60,242 nucleotides of DNA from contig NZ_MSDV01000031.1 in NCBI RefSeq assembly GCF_001931485.1, positions 1 to 60,242 of the forward strand. Direction: 5' to 3'. The notes under the pieces are model-generated. The model did not search any database, was not told the origin of the DNA, and saw nothing but the letters and a program-made list of their open reading frames with translations. Of the stretch, positions 24,881 through 32,803 are shown in pieces (within the stretch, counting starts at the first letter, position 1; each line of letters starts with the position of its first letter). A program made the translations under genes and the position numbers. This DNA comes from Burkholderia sp. SRS-W-2-2016. GTDB lineage: Bacteria > Pseudomonadota > Gammaproteobacteria > Burkholderiales > Burkholderiaceae.

Positions 24881-25387
24881 GCTCCGCGCGCGCCGCGCTT
24901 TTTAGCTACCGGAGCGCAGCTTAAGAGAAGCTGATGACGCGACCCGTGTCGTGTCTTTCCGACGCCGCGCGCGAATGCGTGCGGCCCGCTCCGCCCCCAG
25001 TCTGCAACCGAATGTATCCGCGCGATACATCCGCCTATAAAGCGCGTTTGCCGCTTTTTTCAGCGCTCGATGCAACGGCACTTCGCGCGATCCATTCGCA
25101 CGGCATCGCCCCACAGCCGCTTTTTTTCATAACCGCTTCAAGGGTTTGCCGGACCTGTTAACCCGCGTTTGTCATTTCGACACGTCAGGTGCGCGCTTTT
25201 GCCGATGCGCGCGCCGCGCGCATGTCGTCGCGTTGCCGCCGCCGCGTATCGACACGTCCTGTTACACACAAACACACCGGTAATCGCGCCGCTCAGTAGA
25301 GTTCGGGTCAAACCAAGGCGGTTCGCACGAAGCGCTTTATACGACACGCCAAAACATGACCGGTGATACCGGCACAGGGAGTAATCG
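24881..25387. other. 507-bp region, no gene recognised
   Basis: Just after the kdgR stop GCTCCG and CGGAGC can pair across a loop ending in TTTTTAG; a weak terminator candidate. A TATACG at about 25340 may be the -10 of the small lipoprotein gene. No conserved protein is seen in either strand. Confidence 0.45.
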
Positions 25388-25525
25388 ATGAAAAAGATTT
25401 TTGCACTGATGATTCTGGCCGCCACGCTCGGCGGTGGCTTGAGCGGCTGCATCGTGGTTCCGGACGGCCCGGGTCCCCACTATCACGACCACGACCGCGG
25501 CCATTACGACCACGGCCGTTATTGA
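25388..25525 (+). CDS. Small His/Asp-rich lipoprotein (45 residues)
   Basis: A 45-codon gene with a strong GGGAG ribosome site. The product has a lipoprotein signal peptide (MKKIFALMILAATLGGG, then LSGC, Cys21) and a 25-residue mature part rich in His, Asp, Tyr and Gly (HYHDHDRGHYDHGRY), which could bind metals. It precedes a PXPV-repeat protein by 55 bp and is probably co-transcribed. No family assigned; it resembles small lipoproteins common in Burkholderiales. Confidence 0.8.
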   Translation: MKKIFALMILAATLGGGLSGCIVVPDGPGPHYHDHDRGHYDHGRY

Positions 25526-25580
25526 TAGCGGCGCACGTCGCTAGTCACTACTACTCTCCACCACGATACAGAGAACAATC

Positions 25581-25961
25581 ATGAGTCATTCACGCAACCG
25601 CTGGCTCCCGCTGACGCTGGTCGCCGGTCTCGCGATCGGCGCCTCGTCGGCCGCGTTCGCGCACGTCGACGTCGGCGTGAACATCGGCGTGCCCGGCATC
25701 GCGGTCGCGCCCGCGGTGATCGCGGCCCCGCCGCCGGTCTACGTGCAGCCCGCCCCGGTGTATGCGCCTCCGCCGCCGGCGGTGGTGATCCAGCCGGGCT
25801 GGTACGAGGATCGCTACTACGATGGTCATCGCTATTGGGAACGCCGCGACTGGGAGCGTCACGAGTGGGAACGCCGTCGCGGCGACGACTGGCGCGACGC
25901 GCGCGGCCCGCATGGCGACCGGCATGACAACGGCTGGCATGGCCACGGTCACGACCGTTGA
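25581..25961 (+). CDS. Secreted PXPV-repeat protein
   Basis: A 126-residue product with a cleavable signal peptide (about residues 1-27, AAFA-HV), a Val/Ala/Pro-rich segment with PAPV and PPPV units (about 50-70), and a charged C-terminal half rich in Arg, Asp, Trp, Tyr and His (EDRYYDGHRYWERRDWER). It matches the short PXPV-repeat proteins of beta-proteobacteria, of unknown function and probably periplasmic or surface-exposed. Confidence 0.85.
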   Translation: MSHSRNRWLPLTLVAGLAIGASSAAFAHVDVGVNIGVPGIAVAPAVIAAPPPVYVQPAPVYAPPPPAVVIQPGWYEDRYYDGHRYWERRDWERHEWERRRGDDWRDARGPHGDRHDNGWHGHGHDR

Positions 25962-26036
25962 TGCATGGCTGGCGGCGTCGCCGACGCCGCCATGCCACGC
26001 CGGCATTCGCGCCACCCTTTCGACAGGAGCGACGAC

Positions 26037-26285
26037 GTGGTTCGCAACGATCCGAGAAAAGTGACGGCGGCCGTCGACGGCGCGCTGATCTGCGCCGAAT
26101 ACAGCGAACTGACCGGCCAACTGTGTCTGCGTCAGGACGGCACGCTGCTGCGCGAATGGTTTCCGCCGCATTCGTGGATCGCGATCGCGTCGGTCGCCGG
26201 CGCGCGCCACTGGGGCACGCGACCGAGCGACGACGATCTGCTCGCGCTGCTGCACAACGAGATGGCGTTGCTGCGCGCGCTGTGA
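26037..26285 (+). CDS. Uncharacterised 82-residue protein
   Basis: The GTG at 26037 is preceded by AGGAG at 7 nt; an ATG at 25965 in the same frame has no ribosome site and adds a compositionally odd N-terminus. The product is soluble (VDGALICAEYSELTGQLC, HSWIAIASVAGARHWG, DDDLLALLHNEMALLRAL) and has no motif I recognise. It follows the PXPV gene by 75 bp on the same strand. Confidence 0.6.
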   Translation: MVRNDPRKVTAAVDGALICAEYSELTGQLCLRQDGTLLREWFPPHSWIAIASVAGARHWGTRPSDDDLLALLHNEMALLRAL

Positions 26286-26313
26286 GCGCGCGCCGTTACT
26301 GCTACCGCAAGTC

Positions 26314-27732
26314 TCAATCGATCGCGACCGCGCCGGCCACATCGCCCGCCGCCGCGTCTTCACCGAGCGGCACGCGCCGCATCATCAACAGCACGCCCGC
26401 CGCCGCGATCACCGCCGGCACCGCGAGCAGGCTGAACACCGAGCCGAACTTCCAGCCCAGGCCCATCAACGCGGCGCCGACCAGCGCACCGGCAACCCCG
26501 CCGACCCGGCCGATCCCGAGCATCCACGCGACCCCGGTAGCCCGCGCGCGGGTCGGGTAAAAGCTCGCCGCGAGCGCCGACATCGACGTGACCGCGCTGG
26601 TCACCACGGTGCCGGTCAGGAAGATCAGCGTGCCGAGCCACACCTGATGGCCGACGCCGAGCCCGACCAGCAGCACCAGCGCGCCGACCAGCACATAAGT
26701 GAACGCAATCACCCGATGGCCGGCGAAACGGTCCATCACCCAGCCGACGCACAGATTGCCGAGAATGCCGCCGAGCGGAAACAGCGAGGTCATCAACGCG
26801 GCCTTTTCGCCGGAGAAACCGGTGTCCTTGAACAGCGTCGGCAGCCAGTTGGTCAGCAGGTAATAGATCAGTAGTCCCATGAAATACGCGAGCCACAGCA
26901 TCAGCGTGCCGAAGCGGTAGCGGCCCGACAGGATGATCGCGAGCGCCCATTGGCCGCGCGTGTTGCCCGGCCGGCGACGCACGTCGGTCGACGTGAAGCG
27001 GCTGCCGGCGAGCTCGGCTTGCGGGGCGATCCGTTGCAGGATGCGCGCGATCCGTTGATCGGCGCGTTTGCGCACCGCGAGAAATTGCGCGGATTCCGGC
27101 AGCATCAGCAGCAACAGCACGGTCAGCGCGATCGGCCCGACGCCGCCCGCCACCAGCACGCTATGCCAGCCGAAATGCGGAATCAGCCACGCGGACATGA
27201 TCCCGCCGAGCGCGAGACCGCCGGAAAAGCCGCAGAACATCGCGTTCACCGCGACCGCGCGGATGCGTGCCGGCGCGTATTCGGACATCAGCGTGACCGC
27301 GTTCGGCATCGCCGCGCCGAGCCCGAGACCGGTGAAAAAGCGCAGCACGGTCAGCGATTCGATCGTGGTGGCCTTCGCCGCCGCGAGACTCCATAGCCCG
27401 AAGAAAAACACCGACAGCACCAGCACCGTCTTGCGTCCGATCCGGTCCGCGCACGGTCCGGCCGCGAGCGCGCCGATGCCGAGCCCGACCAGCGCCGCGC
27501 TCATCACCGGACCGAGCGCGCTGCGCGCGATGCCCCACTCCTGCACCAGCGACGGCGCAATGAAGCCGATCGCCGCGGTGTCGAAACCGTCGGCGGCGAC
27601 CACGAGGAAGCACAGCACGAGGATCATCCATTGAAACGGTGAAAAGCGCTGGGCGTCGATAAACGCCTGCACGTCGACCGTGCGTTCGGGTTGGCGTGGG
27701 GTCGACGCCCCGCCGCGTTGAGGCTGCTTCAT
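26314..27732 (-). CDS. MFS transporter, AAHS (aromatic acid:H+ symporter) family
   Basis: A 472-residue carrier with the AAHS signature ADGFDTAAIGFIAPSL in TM1, GPCADRIGRKT in loop 2-3, and a central loop with TSTDVRRRPGN. Expected to import a cyclic or aromatic carboxylate. It is about 150 bp downstream of the SDR gene in the same direction and belongs to the catabolic block 26314-31699. It is a distant paralogue of the carrier at 4849. Confidence 0.9.
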   Translation of the reverse strand: MKQPQRGGASTPRQPERTVDVQAFIDAQRFSPFQWMILVLCFLVVAADGFDTAAIGFIAPSLVQEWGIARSALGPVMSAALVGLGIGALAAGPCADRIGRKTVLVLSVFFFGLWSLAAAKATTIESLTVLRFFTGLGLGAAMPNAVTLMSEYAPARIRAVAVNAMFCGFSGGLALGGIMSAWLIPHFGWHSVLVAGGVGPIALTVLLLLMLPESAQFLAVRKRADQRIARILQRIAPQAELAGSRFTSTDVRRRPGNTRGQWALAIILSGRYRFGTLMLWLAYFMGLLIYYLLTNWLPTLFKDTGFSGEKAALMTSLFPLGGILGNLCVGWVMDRFAGHRVIAFTYVLVGALVLLVGLGVGHQVWLGTLIFLTGTVVTSAVTSMSALAASFYPTRARATGVAWMLGIGRVGGVAGALVGAALMGLGWKFGSVFSLLAVPAVIAAAGVLLMMRRVPLGEDAAAGDVAGAVAID

Positions 27733-27878
27733 TGCGATGTCTCCATGAAATGACGAGGTTTTTTTATTATTTGGATTGCTATCTAAATGGCCGGTGCGTT
27801 GCTTGCCGCGTGAAACGCGGCGGCCGGCGTTGCGGCGCGCTGCGGCGCGCTGTGTCGCGCTTTAGCACGCGTTGGCGT

Positions 27879-28667
27879 CTATGCGGACGCCGCGCCGAAC
27901 GCGTGCCAGCCGCCGTCCACGCTGAGCACGCTGCCGGTGACGTAGCTCGCCGCGTCCGACGCGAGAAACGCGATCGCGTTGGCGATTTCGTCGGGCCGCG
28001 CGAGACGGCCCATCGGCGTACGCTGTTCGATTTTTTGCAGATTCATCTGGCCGTTGCGCTGCAGCGTTTCGACCAGTTCGGTCGCGACATAACCGGGCGC
28101 CACCGCATTCACGCGAATCCCGTCGCGAGCCCATTCGCATGCGAGCGAGCGCGTCATCGCGACGATGCCGGCCTTCGCCGCGCCGTACGCGTTGCGCGCC
28201 GGAATGCCGGCGAGCCCCGCGATCGAGCCGAGATTGACGATCGCGCCGCGCCGCTGCGCGAGCATCACGCGGCCGGCTTCGCGGCACATGAGAAAAGTGC
28301 CGCGCACGTGGATGCCGAGCAAGCGGTCGAATGCGTCGACGTTCTGCTCGACGGTCGGATGCGGCTGATCGGCGTTACCCGCGTTGTTGACGAGCACGTC
28401 GAGCCTTCCATAGCGCTCGACGCAGCTGTCGATCAACGCGCGCACATCCGCTTCGCTGGCCACGTCCGCGCCGATGCCCAGATGCGCGCCGGCGGGTGCA
28501 TCAGTCTGGCTGTCCGCCAGTTCGGCTGCCCGTTCAGCGGCCCGCCGGCCATCGAGATCGGCGAGCACCACGCTAAAGCCGTCCTGCGCGAAACGCCGCG
28601 CGCAGGCCCAGCCGATTCCGTTCGCCGCGCCGGTGACGATCGCGACGCGCGCTGTCGATTCGTTCAT
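27879..28667 (-). CDS. Short-chain dehydrogenase/reductase
   Basis: A 262-residue classical SDR: TGAANGIG cofactor loop, LADLDG (Asp after beta-2, favouring NAD), NNAG, catalytic Ser of LGSIAG and YGAAK. It ends DGGWHAFG. It lies 26 bp after the NIPSNAP gene. Substrate is unknown; with the flavoprotein it could oxidise a ring alcohol to a ketone or reduce an enone. Start at 28667 by conserved N-terminus (MNESTARVAIVTG). Confidence 0.88.
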   Translation of the reverse strand: MNESTARVAIVTGAANGIGWACARRFAQDGFSVVLADLDGRRAAERAAELADSQTDAPAGAHLGIGADVASEADVRALIDSCVERYGRLDVLVNNAGNADQPHPTVEQNVDAFDRLLGIHVRGTFLMCREAGRVMLAQRRGAIVNLGSIAGLAGIPARNAYGAAKAGIVAMTRSLACEWARDGIRVNAVAPGYVATELVETLQRNGQMNLQKIEQRTPMGRLARPDEIANAIAFLASDAASYVTGSVLSVDGGWHAFGAASA

Positions 28668-28693
28668 GCCCGTCTCCCTGCTCGCGGTTGCCG

Positions 28694-29032
28694 TTAGCGC
28701 AGCATTGCCAGCGTCTTGAAGTCGACGCGCCGGATGATGCGGCTCTCCTGCGCGACGATCAGATGCGCGGACGCCTGCAGATACGCGGGCCATTCCGGGT
28801 CCGCATCGCGCGCGGTGCGGCGCTGGTCGTAATCGGCGATGCTCTCGTAGCCCCACAGATGCACGACCTGGTTCAACGCGCCGATATCGCTCATATAGAA
28901 GCCGACCGGCGCGCCGAGGTACTTGACCTGGATCGGCATCGCGAGGCGGTCGAACACGTCGATGAATTCGGCCATCCCGCGCGGGCGGATCGTGTAGATG
29001 CGATGGTCGACGAAAGGTTTGCCCTGGCTCAT
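28694..29032 (-). CDS. NIPSNAP-family protein
   Basis: A 112-residue NIPSNAP/dabb-like protein: VDHRIYTIRPRGMAEFIDVF at the start, LWGYESIADYDQRRTARDADPEWPAYL, and a C-terminal FKTLAMLR. Such small ferredoxin-like-fold proteins occur in catabolic operons as possible isomerases or monooxygenase partners; no activity can be assigned. Its ATG overlaps the flavoprotein stop as ATGA, so the two are coupled. Confidence 0.85.
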   Translation of the reverse strand: MSQGKPFVDHRIYTIRPRGMAEFIDVFDRLAMPIQVKYLGAPVGFYMSDIGALNQVVHLWGYESIADYDQRRTARDADPEWPAYLQASAHLIVAQESRIIRRVDFKTLAMLR

Positions 29033-30807
29033 GACGCGGCCCTCAATACGGTTTCGGTGGCGCGGGCGTCGGCCCGCTGCGATTGCTTCGTGTTCCTGAC
29101 GTTCACGCCGGCCAGGTTGCGGCCGGTGATGTAGCCGAACGTCATGATCGGTCCGAGCGTGATGCCCGCGCCCGGATAGTTGCCGCCCATCACGCTGGCG
29201 CGATCGTTGCCGACCGCGTACAGCCCGTCGATCGGCGCGCCCGCTTCGTCGAGCACTTCGCCGGTCACCGCGGTCGAGATGCCGTCGAAGGTGCCGAGGT
29301 CGCCCATCTCGACCTTCAGCGCGTAATACGGACCGTTGCCGATCGGCGCGACGCACGGATTCGGTTTGTGCTCCGGATCCGCCAGATAGCGGTTGAACGA
29401 GGTCGTGCCGCGGCCGAACTCGCGGTCTTCGCCGCGCGCCGCGTCGGCGTTGTAGCGCTTCACGGTCGCTTCGAGCGCCGCGCCGTCGAGACCCGCGTTC
29501 CGCGCGAGTTCGGCGAGCGTGTTGCCACGGCTCAGATAGCCGTTGCGCAGCAGCGGGCCGAGCGGCACCGGCGCCGGCTTCGCATAACCGAGCCCGTATT
29601 TGCGGATCGTCGCGTGATCGCAGATCAGCCACATCGCGGTTTCGCGCTCGTTCGCGCAGGCCTCGATCATCGCGGCGCCGACGTCGTGATACGAATTCGC
29701 CTCGTTGGTGAAGCGCTTGCCCGCGCGCGTCACGCCGATCACGCCCGGCTTGTAGCGGTCGACCAGGTGCGGAAACACGCCGACGCTGCCGTCGCGCATC
29801 GGCACTCGCGACACCGGCATCCACGCGGCCGGCTGCGGATAACGGATCGCGACCCGCGCGCCGAGTTTTTCCGCCATGCCGACCCCGTCGCCGGTATTGC
29901 CGCGCGGCACCGGCGACACGTGTTCGCCGCCGCGCTGCAGATGCGGATACGCGCGTTTGATGCGCGCGAGGTCATGCGAAAAGCCGCCGCACGCGAGCAC
30001 CACGCCGCGTCGCGCGACGATGCGCATTTCGCCGTCCGGCCCGTTGACGACCGCCCCGCTCACTCGTCCGTTGGTCACGCTCAACTCGCGCGCGCCGGTG
30101 TTGGTATGGATCGGAATGCCGAGATCGAGCGCGGATTTCGCGAGCCGCGCGGCCAGCGCGTTGCCGCTCGTGATCTGCACGCCGCGCCGGTACAGCGCGA
30201 GATCCTTCAGATGGCTCGCGAGGCGTTTGGCGACATACAGCGCGGACTTCAGCGAACGGGTCGCATTGAAGAAGTGCTTCAGGTCCGCGTTCGACGAGTT
30301 GAACATCATGCCGATGAACGTGATCGTCTTCAGCGGCGGACGCAGCCGCGTGATGTCCTTGCCGAGCGCGCGCGCGTCGAACGGCGCGGCCACCACCGAG
30401 CGGCCGATATCGACGCCGCCGCCCACGTTCGGGTGATAGTCCGGATACAGCGTCGGCACGAATTTGACGGTGGTCTCACGCTCGAAGAAGTCGAGCATTT
30501 CCGGGCCGGTGTCGAGAAACGCGTCGACGCCGTCGGCATCGAAAAACGCGCCGGTTTCGTTGCGCATATAGGTCAGCGCCGCTTCGCGGGTGTCGCTGAC
30601 GCCGTTGCTCTTCGCGTGACGGTTGCCGGGAATCCACAGCACGCCGCCCGAAAACGCGGTGGTGCCGCCGAAGAACGGCTCCTTCTCGATCACGACGACG
30701 TCGAGCCCGTGCTTGCGCGCGGTGATCGCGGTCGACAGACCGCCCGCGCCCGAGCCGATGACGAGCACGTCGCAGCTGAGCGTCGTGTTGCTGGTTGCAT
30801 TGCTCAT
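29029..30807 (-). CDS. FAD-dependent dehydrogenase, 3-ketosteroid-delta1-dehydrogenase-like
   Basis: A 592-residue flavoprotein of the KstD/fumarate-reductase group. The FAD site is VIGSGAGGLSTAI near residue 16; VVLACGGFSHD (central) and the C-terminal GNYPGAGITLGPIMTFGY, with the Tyr-Pro-Gly of KstD that bears a catalytic Tyr and Gly. KstD enzymes remove hydrogens alpha-beta to a ring ketone. The same fold includes 4-oxocyclohexanecarboxylate desaturases. The neighbours (SDRs, NIPSNAP, AAHS carrier, pobA) favour a cyclic carboxylate rather than a steroid, as no other steroid genes are seen. Other flavoprotein dehydrogenases are possible. Confidence 0.8.
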   Translation of the reverse strand: MSNATSNTTLSCDVLVIGSGAGGLSTAITARKHGLDVVVIEKEPFFGGTTAFSGGVLWIPGNRHAKSNGVSDTREAALTYMRNETGAFFDADGVDAFLDTGPEMLDFFERETTVKFVPTLYPDYHPNVGGGVDIGRSVVAAPFDARALGKDITRLRPPLKTITFIGMMFNSSNADLKHFFNATRSLKSALYVAKRLASHLKDLALYRRGVQITSGNALAARLAKSALDLGIPIHTNTGARELSVTNGRVSGAVVNGPDGEMRIVARRGVVLACGGFSHDLARIKRAYPHLQRGGEHVSPVPRGNTGDGVGMAEKLGARVAIRYPQPAAWMPVSRVPMRDGSVGVFPHLVDRYKPGVIGVTRAGKRFTNEANSYHDVGAAMIEACANERETAMWLICDHATIRKYGLGYAKPAPVPLGPLLRNGYLSRGNTLAELARNAGLDGAALEATVKRYNADAARGEDREFGRGTTSFNRYLADPEHKPNPCVAPIGNGPYYALKVEMGDLGTFDGISTAVTGEVLDEAGAPIDGLYAVGNDRASVMGGNYPGAGITLGPIMTFGYITGRNLAGVNVRNTKQSQRADARATETVLRAAS

Positions 30808-30829
30808 GATGGTCTCCTTGCGTGCGGAC

Positions 30830-31699
30830 TCAACGGGTGGCCTGGGTCGCTTGCGCGGCCTGACTGGCTTCGAAGCCGGGCCGCGGCACGAGGTCCATCA
30901 GCATGCTTTCGAGACCGCCGTCGACCATCAGCTCCGCGCCGTTCACATACGCGGCGCGCTCGCTGGCGAGGAACGCGACCACGTCGGCGATATCGTTCGG
31001 CTCGCCGATGCGGCGGCTCGCGGTCATCGCGCTGCGGCGCGCTTCGATGTCGCCGTGCTCGTAGAACGCGGCCGACAACGGCGTGCGGATCATGCCCGGG
31101 CACACCGCATTGCTGCGGATGCCGCGCGCGCCCCACTCGACCGCGATCTGTTTGGACAGCAGCAGCACGCCGGCCTTGCCCGCGCTGTACGCGCCGCTAT
31201 AGCTTTGCGGCACACGCGCGGCAATCGACGCGACGTGCACGAGCGCGCCCGAGCCGCGCTTGAGCATCGACTGACCGAACTGCTGCGAGCACAGCATGTA
31301 GCCGGTCAGGTTCACGCGCAGCATCGCGTTCCATGCGTCGAGACCGATTTCCTCGATACCGCCCGGACGCAGCAGACCCGCGTTGTTCACCAGCACGTCG
31401 GCGACGCCGAGTTTCGTTTCAACGTTTGCGACCGCGCCGCGCACGCTGTCGATATCGCCGATATCGCAGCCCACCGCGAGCGCTTCGACGCCGCTCGCGT
31501 TCAGCGCCTGCGCGAGCGTCGCGCACTTGTCTTCGTCGCGATCGAGCAGCGCGATGCGCGCGCCCGCGGCGCCGAGCACCTGCGCAATCGCGCTGCCGAT
31601 CCCGCCGGCCGCGCCGCTGACCACACACACCTTGCCTTCGAGTCCGAGCCAGTGGCGGCCGTCGCGCTCGCCTGCGTGCTGTTCCGTTTGCCGATTCAT
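30830..31699 (-). CDS. Short-chain dehydrogenase/reductase
   Basis: A 289-residue SDR: VSGAAGGIGSA cofactor loop, LLDRDE, NNAG, VASIAA and YSAGK, ending DGGLESML with a 25-residue Gln/Ala tail. It is the first gene of the block and starts 180 bp from the divergent AraC gene. With the flavoprotein 22 bp downstream it could interconvert a ring alcohol and ketone. Substrate not known. Confidence 0.88.
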   Translation of the reverse strand: MNRQTEQHAGERDGRHWLGLEGKVCVVSGAAGGIGSAIAQVLGAAGARIALLDRDEDKCATLAQALNASGVEALAVGCDIGDIDSVRGAVANVETKLGVADVLVNNAGLLRPGGIEEIGLDAWNAMLRVNLTGYMLCSQQFGQSMLKRGSGALVHVASIAARVPQSYSGAYSAGKAGVLLLSKQIAVEWGARGIRSNAVCPGMIRTPLSAAFYEHGDIEARRSAMTASRRIGEPNDIADVVAFLASERAAYVNGAELMVDGGLESMLMDLVPRPGFEASQAAQATQATR

Positions 31700-31879
31700 T
31701 TGCTTAGTCCTCCAAATCTCCGTGACTGTTATCGCGGCCGTAACTGCTGCTGCGCGGGATGTTCCACCGCGCTATCCGACCACGCCTCTGATGGAAAAAA
31801 GTATAGCCACGCGGGTCAGCCGAAAATTGGACAAAGGCAGCGCATCGCAGGACAATTCGAACATAGGAGACAAAACCGC

Positions 31880-32770
31880 ATGAGGAAAATCCCTAACTAC
31901 GATCTGTACGGCGAGTCGGCCCGGCCGCCGTGGTTCGATGCGTTCAACTTCGAATGGATCGTCGAGCGCAGCCGCCCGAACGACTGGCAGATCGCCGCGC
32001 ACCGCCACGACGCGCTGCTGCAGATCCTCTATATCCGCAGCGGCAGCGGCCACGTGCTGGTGGAAAGCGAAAAACTGCCGATCACCGCGCCCTGCCTGAT
32101 CCTGCTGCCGGCGCAAACGGTGCATGGCTTCGTGTTTTCGCCGGAGATCGACGGTCTCGTGATCACCGCCGCGCAGCGGGCGCTGGAGTCGATTTCGAAA
32201 GTGGTGTCGCCGGGGCTGTTGCCGGTGCTGCAGCGGCCCGCGCTGATCCCGGTGCGCCCGGCGGTCGGCGAAAGCACGCTGATGCCGTTATTCGGTTTGC
32301 TGGAGCAGGAATTTCGCGGTAGCGCGCGCGGCCATATCGCCGCCGGCATGTCGCTGATGATTGCACTTTTTGTGCAAGTCGCGCGTCTGACCGATGCCGC
32401 GTCGAGCACCGGCGCGAGCGTCAACGACCGGCGCGCCGCGCAGCTCAAACGGCTACGCGAACTGATCGCCGCGCACGTGCGCGAGCATCAGCCGATCGAT
32501 TTCTATGCGGAGAAACTGGGGGTGACCGCCGCGCAGTTGGGGCGCATCTGTCGCGAGGAACTCGGCCATTCGCCGCTGTCGCTGGTCAATGATCAGTTGA
32601 TACGCGAGGCGCAGCGCGATCTGGTGTACTCGGGCTCGAGCATCAAACAGATCGCGCATGCGCTCGGTTTCGAGGATTCGGCGTATTTCAGCCGCTATTT
32701 CCGCAAGCAGACGGGCGTCACGCCGACGGAATTTCAGGCTGCCGCGCATCGGGACCTGTCGATCAATTAG
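31880..32770 (+). CDS. AraC-family regulator, PobR-like
   Basis: A 296-residue AraC/XylS regulator. The N-terminus (IPNYDLYGE, then IVERSRPNDWQIAAHRHDALLQILYI) has the cupin arrangement I associate with PobR/PobC-type activators; the C-terminal two-helix-turn-helix domain spans about 195-285 (VTAAQLGRICREELGHSPLSL, SIKQIAHALGFEDSAYFSRYFRKQTGVTPTEF). It is divergent from the flavoprotein/SDR block and convergent with pobA. It could control either or both; 4-hydroxybenzoate as effector is inference. Start at 31880 has AGGAGA 9-10 nt upstream. Confidence 0.88.
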   Translation: MRKIPNYDLYGESARPPWFDAFNFEWIVERSRPNDWQIAAHRHDALLQILYIRSGSGHVLVESEKLPITAPCLILLPAQTVHGFVFSPEIDGLVITAAQRALESISKVVSPGLLPVLQRPALIPVRPAVGESTLMPLFGLLEQEFRGSARGHIAAGMSLMIALFVQVARLTDAASSTGASVNDRRAAQLKRLRELIAAHVREHQPIDFYAEKLGVTAAQLGRICREELGHSPLSLVNDQLIREAQRDLVYSGSSIKQIAHALGFEDSAYFSRYFRKQTGVTPTEFQAAAHRDLSIN

Positions 32771-32803
32771 CGGTCCCGAGCGTCGGCGTGTGACAGGAAT
32801 GAC

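Noticed and set aside
24920..24936. CTTAAG-N5-CTGATG after the IclR gene
   Set aside because: Only one good half-site and no -10 at the expected place.
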